Shown here: positions 48,815-61,309 of the stretch, piece by piece
How positions within the stretch are numbered: position 1 is the stretch's first letter
Layout: every line of letters starts with the position of its first letter
Source: Gibbula magus
Lineage: Eukaryota; Mollusca; Gastropoda; Trochida; Trochidae
NCBI GenBank assembly: GCA_936450465.1
Contig: OW388291.1
Location: 78,072,436 to 78,136,435, forward strand
Direction of reading: 5' to 3'
DNA length: 64,000 nucleotides
Position numbers and translations under genes: made by a program
Notes under the pieces: model-generated
Told to the model about the DNA's origin: nothing
The model's input: the letters and a program-made list of their open reading frames with translations, nothing else
Databases searched by the model: none

Positions 48815-49300
48815 ACCGAGAAGGACGAGTTAAGAAAGCTGAATATGTTTTGTCTGAACTAGATGGAACCAAAAAGGTTACTTTCAATCTTGTTCAGTAC
48901 TCAAACTTAAACAAAAAACTCGGTAATAGAGATTCATTGATCTGCAGTATATCCGCATTTACAAGAGAACTGGGAGTCATTGGAGTTGGAGCTTTTACAT
49001 GCTCAAATACTTCTTGCACACATTACTGGATTAGCATCAATACAAGCATTTGAAGGTAACTCACTATTTAAGCTCATGCTGGAAAGAGGGAAGACAATAT
49101 ACAACACTCCAACCTTCACTGAAATGAATAGACGATTGGTAGCTTCTCTATAATTTGATTGTAGCATCCCAGGCCAGATCTTTGGGACGTGTCATTACAA
49201 GCCCACACACTGACAGAATATGGACGTCAGTTTAAATCGACGTTCACTGGAACCACACATGTTGAGAGATTAGATAGCTATATGTACCTGCTTGCATATT
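48815..49300 (+). pseudogene. Decayed unrecognised coding sequence, U2 copy
   Basis: Fragments in several plus frames look protein-like. The best, 48,964-49,152, reads LQENWESLELELLHAQILLA, then HITGLASIQAFEGNSLFKLM, then LERGKTIYNTPTFTEMNRRL, ending VASL and a stop. Earlier DREGRVKKAEYVLSELDGTK is in another frame. Downstream, PRPDLWDVSLQAHTLTEYGR then QFKSTFTGTTHVERLDSY continues after more frameshifts. No intron signals are needed to explain it, which favours a retrocopy or a transposon-derived gene. The family is not recognised. The U3 copy at 60,330-60,800 carries the same stops, so it was dead before the units duplicated. Confidence 0.5.
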
Positions 49301-49569
49301 CACTGGAGACTAATTAATGACCTTACAACGAAGTGAGTAGTCTCCATTTCATCATTCACAAGAACAATTTTGCATTTGGGATCAAATTCTATTGCCTAAT
49401 ATGTTAGTGTCACGCTAGATGACATCGGGAAATGGACTGTCAAGTTATATTTGTTTAATTACCAAAAACAGACTACGTTTGAGTTTGTAAACAATAGTGA
49501 AGGGAATGAAGATGTTGATTGATTTTCTGCCTTCTAAAAATAAGAATTGATCTCCAATGGGCACTTCGG

Positions 49570-49735
49570 ATAAAGTAGTAGGATTAACCTCAAATTGTAT
49601 GTGACCACCGACCATCCTTATTAGTGTGTATAACCTCTGTAAATGGTTGGAGATTCACAGAGGGCACTAATGACCACGTAGGAAGAGGGAGAGATCCATC
49701 ATGTGACACTACACATTGTATGCTTGCCTCGGGTT
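49570..49735 (-). pseudogene. LHDG/RNC module segment, U2 second copy
   Basis: The minus strand contains CVVSHDGS and, later, LIRMVGGHIQFEVNPTTLSE; a second frame gives YPKCPLEINS. It corresponds to 37,683-37,922 and is 4.3 kb from the previous U2 copy. The partner in U3 is at 61,310-61,500. Confidence 0.3.
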
Positions 49736-50663
49736 ACTCAGAATTGGACCTGGTTGATAGGCTCCTAATGGCACAGTTGGCGAAATATGAGATAAATCGC
49801 ATTGTACATGTAAATGTGTATGGTTATTTTGAAATATGCATTTCTGAGTGAATACCAAATTACTCCTGACACAAACAAAACAAATAACTTTAAAAATTAA
49901 TAATGTCCAGTATAAATGTGTCGTACCAGTATTATTTCAAAACATCGATTGTAAAAGATTGTAAAAAATTATATTGACATCATAATGTCTTGTTTATTCG
50001 TTCATAAAGGTTGTTTATCCTCAAGCACGCAATAATGTGTTTCAAATGTTCAAATAACTCAATTAGTTCACTGAACTAGCTGACAAGAAAATTCATGACT
50101 TCAGCAAAACTTTGAAATGAAATTGAATTCAGATTTCGCCTTTGAATCTTTAGCTTAGTTATTTAATAAATAAAAAAATATTAAATCAAATAAAAATGTC
50201 GGTTCAACATTATTTGGACTTTCCTTTTGCGTTACTTTTTATGTGGCTTAAAGAATGGCATAATTCCATTTCAGATTAATGAAAAGAAAAATCCATATTG
50301 CGTCAAACCTTTAACGTGAAGGTGTATGGCTATCTGCTTCGACTAATATAATTTCAAAAGAGGATTTTTGTCAAAGAAAATCTCAACACGATGAAAATAA
50401 AAATATACCCCTATTGCATCATAAACTTTTACAACTATAGTTATAATGAAATTAATAACATACCATGTTAATGAATGATAACGTTTTCATGACCACGGTA
50501 ATAATTCATAATAGTGTCTATTTCAAGTTTATCAGTGCTTCGTTGCCCTCGATCACCGGGTGTCAATAAACCATTAAATGCTGTCAGTTGTCTTTGAGGA
50601 ACCCATTCACAGTTTTGTAGAATGCAACATCAAGTCACAATTACTTGTTACATAGTGTATGTT

Positions 50664-50843
50664 ACTATATAAGTAGGTCGAGAGGCTCTTCCTGCAACCC
50701 CACTGGATAGTTAGTATGCGGCTCGCTGTGTGAGGTAGAGCATTCGGGCGACAGAGGTTTCGGTCTACTATATAAGATACCCACGACAATAAAACACAGG
50801 CGGTCAATGGGATCGACAGCGTGCTTTATGAGACAATAAAACA
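50664..50843. mobile_element. Two small inserts with direct-repeat flanks, one tRNA-like
   Basis: The first insert is 50,674-50,766 (93 bp), flanked by actatataag at 50,664-50,673 and 50,767-50,776. It contains ggtagagcattcggg and ggtttcggtct, loosely like the A and B boxes of a tRNA-derived SINE head. The second insert is 50,797-50,831, flanked by gacaataaaaca at 50,785-50,796 and 50,832-50,843. U3 (62,440-62,475) has one copy of each flank and neither insert. The alternative is deletion in U3 between the short repeats. Confidence 0.6.
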
Positions 50844-51037
50844 TGCTCGTGATTTTAGACGTCAGTTTGAGCGTCACTTAGCAAATGACGTCACATGTTA
50901 CGTCACTTTGATTGTTCAATGCTAGTGAACGTGTTCTATGACGGGAGGCATTAATATTTTCAAAAAAATAATATATACAAATAACATAATATCTGCACAG
51001 CTTTTAAAGCGAGTAACTGTTTAAGGGCATATCATAT

Positions 51038-51083
51038 AAGAAATAGAAGACTCGTTGGCGTGCTTTATAGTCTTCTATTTCTT
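51038..51083. repeat. 15-bp perfect hairpin, U2 copy
   Basis: The arms aagaaatagaagact (51,038-51,052) and agtcttctatttctt (51,069-51,083) have a 16-nt loop. Both arms and the loop are unchanged in U3 (62,665-62,710). Confidence 0.8.
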
Positions 51084-52379
51084 AAATATCCACAGCAACA
51101 TACATGTATAGGTTTCGGTGCAATGATGAATTGCGGTGCAGTACTACTCATGTGTCGCTAGTTCCAGCCGATGTTCGCAGATTTCACCACAGTCCATACA
51201 TGTAGTTACAATCGTATTGTGGGCTTTCTCCTTGCAATAATGATGCATGTGAAATACTCATTAAACCTCCTCATCTGAATCAAGTTTTGAAGACATAGTA
51301 ACAGTGCCCGTGTATAGTTTACATGAATGAAATCTCAATTGGGTGTACAGCATCATTTTGACAGTAATATCAATATGATAATAAAGAAATGATTGGTATG
51401 GGCTGTTTCCAGAAGTTCATATGGAAGCAACAAATGCTGATGTTCAAAGCTTCTATAAATATCAAGGAAACCACCCATTACGTACTTTTGTTCAGATAAC
51501 ATGCAATCAGTTTATTTTGTAGACATTTTTCATATCTCTATTATGAATAAAACGTGATAAGCCTACTGATTCGTACATCCAGTCAGGAAGCAGTTCGAGC
51601 TAATCAACCTTTACAAATACACTATCCAGATACACCTACTCTGACCGTCAATACTGCAGCCTTTTAATGCTGGACCATGGGTCAGTGGCTGGAGTGGACT
51701 GACCATCCTGTTATTGATCCGTTGTGTCCACTACCATAGTAGCGACTGATATTCGATAAAATACTATACCATAAACTATAAAAGTACAGCTTCAGATTGA
51801 ATATGTATTCGTCCATGACAGAGACCCTTTTTACCAGACATTCATAGACTGACGTCTGAACTATATGATTGGTCATTTAAAGCTGGGACAATAGTTTTTC
51901 TCCAGTGATCTGGTTTTTTAAAAAGAGATCTGACATCTTTGTTGTTGTAAGATTATCATTGTTTTTACTATCATTTTCATTATTAATATATTCAATTGAG
52001 AAATAGACACCATTTTGAAGATATATTTTACTCGAGCATATTTAAAAGGATGGCTGAAAAATATCAAACGAATATAATATCCTTAAGATACATACATAAC
52101 AAAACCGCCAATATAAATAACATAAACCACAACTGTGATATGTTCTCTTTAGATAAAATTGAATTTTTCACTAAAGGTAGAATAAATATATATTATAGCA
52201 GTACATTTATTTGGTGGTTGTGTCACCTTCAGTTTTTAACATATACCATATATTATCTAATTATTATTCACTTAGTTTCTGACATATGTTTGTTCAGGGC
52301 AGGGCGGTTTTGTTAAATATAATTCGTTTTTAAAAAAAATAAACCTTGGATATTTCAATCACATTTGCATGTATCTGAA

Positions 52380-54220
52380 GACTTTGGCCTCGTAAAAACT
52401 TGCTGCAATCTTATTCTCGAGCATTAACAACCCAGCAATTCAACTACAAGTGTCTAGGAGAGTCGTTGCTTTACTAGGGATTGGGAAATGATAGGGAAAA
52501 AGCCAATTTCAAACTCAGTACAAGTCAGTTTTGCACACTGGGAGCAAAATTAGCTCAAAACTTTAACTACTTGAAGGCAAATGAATTCACGCTGAGAGGA
52601 GACAGAACGAGGAATACTTCACCACATGATCAGATCACCCATATCCCGGCTTTAATGACTTCTGGGTTCCCTTTCACAAAACTCTTTGGTAACCATAATT
52701 CACAAAAGCAGCCTTAGTGCAATGATGAAGGATGGTGATAAATGTTATGAAATTAGAAAGAAATGAGAACCGTTGTCAGTGAGCCTGCCTCATAAAACAA
52801 AACTTACTTTGTGTTTGACAAGTAAAAGTAGGATAAACGTTTCTCGTGAAATCCTAATTTATAAGCAAACTTGTTGAGCATACATATTACAAGATCCAGA
52901 TGAGTCTCCCCACAGAGGTTACTGAACTCGGTTCTTCCATCATATTGAGTTGAGTAAATTAAGAACCCTATGCAGAAATAAATGTTTATACGGTTCCCTT
53001 TTGGGTATTTCATACAATTCCACCTGATGAAGGAGTAAGTGTGTACTGTGAAACGTGGTGTATTTTCACAATAAAGAGGCTGTTATCCAGAATACCTTGC
53101 TTTTCCTAATTAGTGTGTTGACAACCTACAAAAATGATCGTAACGTTTGTGCCGACTCCAAAATCATTCAGATGGTAGACTGTAGGATTGAAGTTTCTTC
53201 TGCTGTTAATGATCAATTAGTAACACGTGGAAAATAGTTCTGACGGAAACAGCTTTTTTCACGTAAATAATGCTGAGAGGAAGTAGTTCACTTCCTGTAA
53301 CAATACTTTCCAAGGCACAAAGATTTTTGAGAAAGATGGATGTCATTGATTTTGTGACTTGTTTTCCGAATCTTGGAATCTATCTTGATGTGGAGCTTCC
53401 GCGTTACATTCAGTCAATTTGAAATTAACTATCGTTAATCCTTCTAGTGTGTATAAGCTCTAGCTCAGTCGTTTAACTTAGCTTAATTATCACTCTTTTG
53501 AAAGATAAATCGTTATCATGTATGAAGTAAGATGAAGTCCTTCTGGCAACACTACAACTACAATGGTATTGCGTGTTGACCATAAAAAAATTATTAGGGA
53601 TAATATTATATTCAATACTTTTGTGACTGGATATCTTCTCTTTCGTGTCAGATTTGTACAAAGCATGACATAAATTAATTCAATTACTTTGTTAGATTTA
53701 TTTGAAAATATCCTTTTAATGTCAGGGTAAACTGCCTTGTAACGTTTTTCATGAGTGAAATCCAAATATTGACTTGATTTCAGGTTTTTTTTATCAGTCA
53801 ATAAAGATAAAGGACAAAAGTAGATAAAAATTGGACTCGCACCTGCTCCTCAGTTCACCACTTCAGAGAGATGCTCTTTCCTGGCCACGTGTCACCAATA
53901 CTTTAACATCTGGAAATAGTTTCAATTGCTGAATTCCTTTTTCAAATATTATCTTTGAATGAGCTCTTATTCAACCTCTAGCGAACATGCTTTTGTCTGT
54001 TGGCAACAAGGTTTATTTGGAAATTAAAGAAAGGATGAACTGATTCAGTAGTTGATAATAATCAAAGGAAGGAAATTAAAATTGGAAAAGAAATTAACAC
54101 ATTGAAATACCGTTCAAACTCATTGACATACGGGCATGACATGCCAAAATAATTGAGTAATTATTCCATTGATCACGTTCACTTGTTATATAGGTTATAT
54201 AATGGCATTTTAATCATAGA
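52380..54220. other. Distal part of U2; one module segment, otherwise no gene seen
   Basis: The U3 equivalent lies beyond the window. The only module signal is at 53,390-53,570. A TTTCACAAA-type fragment is at 52,668-52,722. The ORFs at 52,481-52,717 (plus) and 52,804-53,013 (minus) are unsupported. Confidence 0.4.
53390..53570 (-). pseudogene. LHDG/RNC module segment, U2 third copy
   Basis: The minus strand reads VVVVLPEGLHLTSYM, matching IVLVLHDGFRLTSYM of U1. Downstream, one frame gives ISN-stop-LNVTRKLHIKIDS, parallel to ISNRL..YRNCPMKMDS of the first U2 copy. It is 3.8 kb from the second U2 copy, consistent with a module length near 4 kb. Confidence 0.3.
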
Positions 54221-54474
54221 GTAGGCACCATGCTGTTTTGTTTATTGCATACAAACTGTTTGTTTGTCCTTCAATTGAGAGGACTTTACTAGTTGTTACT
54301 GATTCGTTGTCAAGTGTACCTTATTCAACAATTTCAATAAATTAATAACTAATGGTTAACAGCAATTCTGGAAATGCAATAAATTGAAGGAAATCTCTTG
54401 AAATAAAGTTGGTTTTGAGTGAAACGTGATTCAAATTGGTCAATATTTTCATTCTAAGTTGTGTATTGTGTAAT

Positions 54475-54476
<2 letters not shown>

Positions 54477-54533
<57 letters not shown>
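54477..54533. repeat. (TA)n microsatellite
   Basis: About 28 TA units. The U1 equivalent near 38,610 has only a few, so the tract expanded in U2. It creates the false (YI)n ORF at 54,436-54,627. Confidence 0.95.
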
Positions 54534-54538
<5 letters not shown>

Positions 54539-55739
54539 TTTTCAAGGTAGGCAGAAACGATGTTTGCACCTGCTCCTTTGATGTACTTCATATTCATCAG
54601 TTATCGATACTCAAACATCGAAAGTAAAAGTACTTTCAATTGGATGAGCGAGGTTGCAGAAAAGTCATACTCTTGAGCATAAACTCAAGTTTTTAAGTCA
54701 AAGGTTATATGAACATACAATCCCTACATCAAGGTATCTGGAGAAATATAATCAACCATGAGAAATATTTCTTAAAGTCATCGCTATAATGGAGAGGAAT
54801 CTGTTAAAAGGCATAAATAAGATATAATTACCACACTTATCTCCACGAGCAATGTGTTATTCCTACAACCATCGATCAATATCAACCAGCTGATAAAACT
54901 TTAACCTTAATCAAGACTTGTTTTTCAGGGGGATATCAAGTGGACTTAGGTGAAGTATGGGTGAAGATACTATAAAGTACATGTTGTGGGTCACACTGTC
55001 TTTCACTATAACAATTCAGTTTTGTTATTCATTGTAATCCTTACTAATTACTATTTATGTTATCGTTTGTTAATTTTATAGTTTAAAAGCGTTATTTGTG
55101 TCATTTGATTTCATCAATTAATCAACATGTCTTTTGAACCAATGTTGTGGTTTAAGTATATCATTTCGCTTCAAACAAAGCCCGAAAACGTGATTCAGAC
55201 TCTCTACAAGTCTAAATTGAGATTCTGCCAGCATCCTTCTCAGGGTCAAGCCTTTTTTTTCTTTTTTTGGATGAGTGTTCTGACAGACTGAAAAGTCTTG
55301 CATATTGGCAAGGGGACATAATCAAATTGACAAAGGGCGAAATTAATATCTTCATGATATATATAAGTGTCATGATGTATCAGAAATGAAAATAAATATT
55401 AAAGTTATAACATTTAAGTTGATAGAATAAAGTAGATTCCTATTAAATCCGAATGTAAATGTATCAAATAACACAGCTTTAGAGATCACGATGCCATCAT
55501 ATCGCCTTCTGCAAGACACAATCTAAATGTAACATGAGTATATCATTTCAAGCAGAAAAAGGTGCATAGAATATGCATAGAATACATCAGACTGTCATCA
55601 TTCACTCTGCAAATAGAGCGTCTTGAAGTGTGGACAACGATTAAAAAAGACAACCTAGAAGATAATGTCATGTAAGAGAAAGAAATAGCCGATAGGACGA
55701 CTGCGATTTGATTACATGTAAGTTGCACTTTTGTTGACC

Positions 55740-55965
55740 TGACCAAACTGTAATCCATTTCCTTGGAGTTGATTGATTGAGTGAAACCAAAGAGACCTTC
55801 TGCCAACATGTTTGCGTTTTGATGTTCTGAAGGGGCACTTGTTCCATGGTGTGGCACGCCTCGAGATAACAGGGCTTTTATCAGGCAGGCAGTAAACCAA
55901 TAGTCTTATCGACTGTGTGGAAGATGCCCAGATAGGAAAGGGCGAACCCATGATAAAGGAAACGT
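55740..55965 (-). CDS. Conserved core segment, copy 3 (possible exon)
   Basis: Partner of 34,325-34,545. The tyrosine-containing frame reads NANMLAEGLFGFTQSINSKE then MDYSLVRSTKVQ and stays open for 104 codons in total (55,543-55,857). The frame in which changes against U1 are silent is also open through WITV. The product is unknown. The acceptor-like cttccacacag lies at about 55,909-55,921. Confidence 0.35.
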
Positions 55966-57409
55966 GTTACAAAGACGGGAAGCTGACTGCATTTGGACAA
56001 ATCAATAATTGGAGTATTATTGTCAGCAAACCTGGTTTTTCTATTGTTTTTATCAAACATTCATGATTTATAAATCCAGGCTGAGGATGAATACCCTTTC
56101 CTTCTTAAAGAGCTCGGGCTGACTCTATTGCCGGAAGCTTTTTGTACAACTCCAAATAAAACTAAATTTAAAATCCCCATGTCAACATCGAATTGTTAAC
56201 TCCTCAATAATTTAGCAAACTTTATTTTTCATGCTATGTACCAAAGATGTTAAATGATTGACTGTTGCTGTACACATCGTGTGCTTGTCATATACAACGT
56301 AATAAAGAACTGATTTGAATAAATCCAGGCTTGTTTCACTTGTAAAAGTCCATATGCGACATATATAAAAAGCCATCAACATGATTAATATATCCATGAT
56401 GTGGGCCAATGGTGCGTGTTTAGGTTCATGTCTGTTAGGGATTGCAAATAATGAGATTATTTATGACCAAACACTGTCTTAATAGGAATTACTTGAAATC
56501 ATAAATAGCAAATAAAGTAGAGACAATCAATATTTAGAGAAAGTTGCAAATGGTGATTGAAGAGAAATATGTACTCAATAATTTTCACTTCATGATTGAC
56601 ATTTTGAATTGTTCTTACGAAACACACAGACCAGAAAATGCTTGGTCCTTTTGAGATAACAGAATAGTTTTCTAAATCGATCAGATGTACAACAAAACGT
56701 ACGTTTATGTCTACAATGTGATCAAGCACAGCTGAAAGGTATATCTATCATCCTTATTTAGTTCCAATACTTCCTCTTAAAGAGTGAAGAGTCTCTAATT
56801 GAAAGGTCAGTTTTCCCATGACTCTGTATCGATTGGTACTCTGTAACTTCTGGTCAGCTCATATTTCAGTTGTTAGTTTATCATTTTTGTGTTATCTACT
56901 GGTAGAATTGTTGTGAAAAGATAAATATCAAGATCCAGTGAAAGACTTTAACAGTTAATTCAGTGGCGTTTTAGTAATTGACTAGAGACGTGAAAAACTT
57001 TATATCAATTAAATAGACTCTTTTGCGTTGAACACGGACATTTCCTGGAAGTCTATGCCATTCTGGTCGTGTCTGAAATCTTCGGAACTCATAAAACCAG
57101 CGCCCAGCCTTAGTCGCGAACATTAATCAAGTCCTGATAACACTTTCAATATTGATTACTAGTTTCACCGCCTTAACCTGGGAATTGATTCTAAAAAAAT
57201 TAAAGGAAGACTTGAAACGTATTGTTAAACACTAACATCGTCACTGAAAAATATACAAATGGAATGGTGGTGCCCCGGAAGTAATATTATCAGCCATAAC
57301 TTGACTTCCCATGAAAATATATTCTAGCCTTAAGGAAACTGGACTGGAATAAATATATTTACAGTTGTAGAGATAAAGAAAGATGTAACTTATTTCCTCC
57401 TCTCTCTTC

Positions 57410-57560
57410 CTCAGCTGGAATCCATCTTCATTGGACAGTTCCGATAACACGGTTGGATTGATTTCAGGTGGTTTGAAATTGACTCTCGTTTCACCCTAAT
57501 TAGAGTGTGTGGACATTTAACGTGAGATAACTAGCATGTAGGAATTGAGATGAATTCCAC
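57410..57560 (-). pseudogene. LHDG/RNC module segment, U3 first copy
   Basis: Nearly identical to 45,230-45,370. The frame containing PTVLSELSNEDGFQLRKREE is open (57,241-57,450), but the frames that agree with the U1 copy are interrupted as in U2. Confidence 0.3.
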
Positions 57561-60329
57561 CATACGACTATACACCAAGATTCCGTTAACGGCACATTTG
57601 CAATATGGATTTTGTGATCATCTGGAAGGTATTTCTGCATTAAATACTGACATTACGTTTCAATGTCATGTCTCAATATGCTTCAACTCTTTTTATATCA
57701 TCAAATGTGATTAAATGACGGTTACGACTGAAGTTCTTAAAGATAAATTACATTCTCTAATGAAATTAATTTTCGAGAAAAGAATGATTAACTACCACTC
57801 TTATTTCTTAAATCCTAGTTGTAGAAAGTGTTAACTCCTACCGTCATGGCATGCAAAAACTATACAAAGCTCACCGAAAACGTTTTAAAAACCAGAAAGT
57901 AAAAACAAATTACTTCTTTCATTATATTATTATTAAAAGTATGACAAGCTGTTTATTAAATATTGGAAAATAACATTGGAGTCATGACATCTCAATCATT
58001 GAGTAGGCGTCATAGTGTCTCGCTTCTATAGCGTATTTGCAGAGTGTTTGTCTTTCATCTGAGAAAAAATCAATAACTTTCCTGAAACTTAATCCTTACC
58101 TACTTCAATAAATTCAAAGAATTGGTAACTAAAACTATTTGTCATTTATCAGTCTTTCTGGAAAGACGTTGAATTCAAGAAAGTTCTTTAAGATTCGTCT
58201 CTGATTTGCAAGCAAGAGGCTCAGGGGATGAAGAATGAAGACAATTGTCATGGATATACAATTTCTTTATTCTGTATAGTTGACCTTTTAAAATACATGT
58301 AGGTTCTCAGCATCACAATTTTTACAGCGACATTAGAACGTGTATCCAATTTGAATTGTAGTTTGGTTGGACCCAAAATTGTTTCAATTTGACAACAAAA
58401 AGCATTGCTAAGTTTACATAATTGAGTCTCTGCACAAGTCTGAAAATACGATTGAACACAGTGTCATCTTTTCCAATTCAAACTAATATCAGCAGACTAA
58501 TAAATGTAGATAAATATAAGTACGCTAATACATAGTCTCTCTACTTGAAATTCTTCCAGATGAATTGAGATCCGTCTGGTGTTGAAGCTAAATCGGTTAC
58601 AAGTAAAACTGATTAGAACGGAAACTACTTCATTAAGTCAGTCACTCAGGAAGAAGTAGGTTAAATTCTGGATCCCACTTGTTAATGTAAGGTATTTTGA
58701 GGAAGGTACATGTATTTTACTATCAATTCCTTACCAGAAACAAGAACATATCTACTAAGAGATTTTGACAATGTTATTGTTTTGCCCCCTTTGGTATTAA
58801 AATTGATCTAAGGTTTATTAATAAATTTTTGTTTTATACATCGTCAAATTATTTATTAATATTTATGTTATTGATATTCTATTTATATCCAAGGATGCTT
58901 GACTTATGAACCAGCTTCCTATTTTCACCAGAACTTTTTCAAAACCTGGTATTAGAACAGATTGTATATCTTGATCAGTAACATGATGGAAACCCTGGAA
59001 ACGAAGAAGACGATTCCAAACTCATTTCTAGTCTTTTTGCACCCTGAGTATTTGACGTGATTTTCTAGATCTCTTATTTGCTATCTCTCCTCTCTCTTTG
59101 TATTTGAAAAACAGAACCCCATTTCAATTCGTCCAAAGATACTCTTGGTTGAAAGGGTAGAATTCTAACAATTGGTTGTTTTGTTCCTGACCATAATATA
59201 TTTTCAATCTTAGTCAAATATAATAATTTAAAAAACTGGTAATATACCCCCTTTTCTCTATTCCTGTCTATATTGCTTGTATCTTGACAACAATGCCATT
59301 TCCTTCGTCAATCGACTGAATCCTTATTCCACGTGCTTTTAACAAACCGCACAAATTATTTACATCCCATGTCTAGTTTTGTGTTATCTCATAACAAACT
59401 CTGCTATGCGTTTTCAGTTTGTCAGTATATTCTGTCTGCTCTCATTTCATCTTTCATTCATTTTCATTGGGCATGTCAAATAAGATAAGACATTATTATC
59501 CCGGAGGAATAACTTGGGATGAGTAACTTCAAACAGCTTTTTCGATTCTGATAGTTGGTTAATCTGTGTTAGTTAGAATGAAAATACATACTTGTACGTT
59601 ATCAGATAGAAACCTACATAGTACACGTGTCATTGGCAGATGGATTGAAAAGTAGAGCTCCCTTTATTATCCAAGAAAACAGCCTTAACAGCTATTTAAC
59701 TCTGCCAAAAGAAAGTTTGTTAATTCATGAAATTAATTTTTCGAAAGTAGTCAATTAATCAACAACGAAATATGCAACTGATTTTCTGCTCTTTATTCTT
59801 CAATTCCTAATCAATGTTCACTGGGCACGTCCGGAAATAGGATCGGGTTCAGGAAGTGAGTGTGATATCAACGTTTAATCCATCCTTTTGAAACTGTTAA
59901 ATGTTTCCCTTATCTTGTTTTTCTTAAATAGAAATACAATTACTTAAGATGTTGCTTTAAGTTTCTTTTTATAACAGTTAGACTGATTCATACGAAATGC
60001 GGTATAACATTGTTTCGTTGAGGCCATGACCCTCCTAAAGAGGGAAACCTCATGGTGCTGTCTCTGGGCTAAATTAGTTTACCTGACATCTCAAAATATT
60101 CATTCCACATGTTAAATGGATGTTCTGGATTGATCGATTTCACCGTGTAGGTCAGTCTTATCTGTGAGTAAGTTAAAACATAATAAACAATTCAATTAAA
60201 CAACCGTAAACAGTTTGTTAGTATTCTCTATCTCTTCCTTTCTTCACTAAATTGAAAACACATTTAGAAATTGGAAAAAGGAAAACAGAAAGAAATATTA
60301 TTATGTTTTAGAGACTACTTTTTTAAAAA

Positions 60330-60800
60330 TTAGACCGAGAAGGACGAGTTGAGAAAGTTGAGTGTGTTTTGTCTGAACAAGATGGAACCAAAAAGGTTAC
60401 TTTCAATATTGTTCAGTACTCAAACTTAAACAAAAAAAACAGTAATAGAGATTCATTGATCCGCATATATATCCGCATTTACAAGAGAACTGGGAGTCAT
60501 TGGGGTTGGAGCTTTCACATGCTCAAATACTTCTTGCACACATTACTGGATTAGCATCAATACAAGCATTTGAAGGGAACTCACTATTTAAGCTCATGCT
60601 GGAAAGAGGAAAGACAATATACAACACTCCAACCTTCACTGGAATGAATAGACGATTGGTAGCGTCTCTATAATTTGATTGTAGCATCCCAGGCCAGATC
60701 TTTGGGACATGTCATTACAAGCCCACACGCTGACAGAAAATGGATGGCAGTTTAAATCGACATTCACTGACACCACACATATTGAAAGACTCCTGGTGTG
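60330..60800 (+). pseudogene. Decayed unrecognised coding sequence, U3 copy
   Basis: Partner of 48,815-49,300, with the same stops after VASL and the same frame changes. Its downstream end is interrupted by the insertion that begins near 60,790. Confidence 0.5.
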
Positions 60801-60848
60801 TCTCATGTGTAACGTTCAGGTAACCTACAAGACGAATGTGATATATAC

Positions 60849-60915
<67 letters not shown>

Positions 60916-61030
60916 TGTTTTTTCAAGTGTACAGTCAGTATATATTCAAAAGGTAGTTGAAAGAATAACTAACGAGGAAATCGGCGTTAGTTATTCTTTC
61001 AACTACCATTTGAATATATATACACACTAG
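60790..61030. mobile_element. U3-specific insertion with TA tract and long hairpin
   Basis: U2 reads through from gttgagaga to ttagatagctatatg (about 49,260-49,285). U3 has about 240 extra bases starting ctcctggtgtgtctc and ending tacacact. Inside are a TA tract of more than 25 units (about 60,855-60,912) and a near-perfect hairpin. The hairpin arms are tatattcaaaaggtagttga.. (60,942-60,975) and ..tcaactaccatttgaatata (60,985-61,018), each about 34 bp with one mismatch, with a loop of about 9 nt. The outer ends (ctcctggtgtgt and acacact) are weakly complementary. The superfamily is unknown. Confidence 0.7.
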
Positions 61031-61309
61031 ATAGCTATATGTACCTGCTTACATATTCACTGGAGACTAATTAATGACCTTACAACGAAGTGAGTAGTCT
61101 CCATTTATTCATTCACATGAAAATTTTTGCATTTGCCATCAAATTCTATTGCCTAATATGTTAGTGTCACGCTAGATGACATCGGGAAATGGACTGTCAA
61201 GTTATATTTGTTTAATTACCAAAACAGACTACATTTGAGTTTGTAAACAATAGTTAAGGGAATGAAGATGTTGATTGATTTTCTGCCTTCTAAAAATAAG
61301 AATTGATCT

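Larger units (their letters stand above)
42021..55361. repeat. Tandem unit U2 (about 13.3 kb)
   Basis: It starts tataagtgtcatgatgtatc and is followed directly by U3, whose first bases match (55,362 onward). The offset is 13,341 bp at the left and 11,631 bp by 52,360, so U3 lacks about 1.7 kb net. U2-only segments are 43,092-43,843, about 44,790-45,150, the pogo-like MITE, the TTAA MITE and the 50.7-kb inserts. Overall similarity to U3 is around 95% by eye outside these. Confidence 0.93.

Noticed and set aside
50674..50766. Functional tRNA gene
   Set aside because: The A- and B-box-like strings are loose and no cloverleaf with acceptor stem can be drawn by eye.
54436..54627. Plus ORF with a long IYIYIY run
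   Set aside because: It is the translation of a (TA)n microsatellite.
60709..60960. Plus ORF ending in an IYIYIY run
   Set aside because: It crosses the U3-specific insertion and its TA tract.
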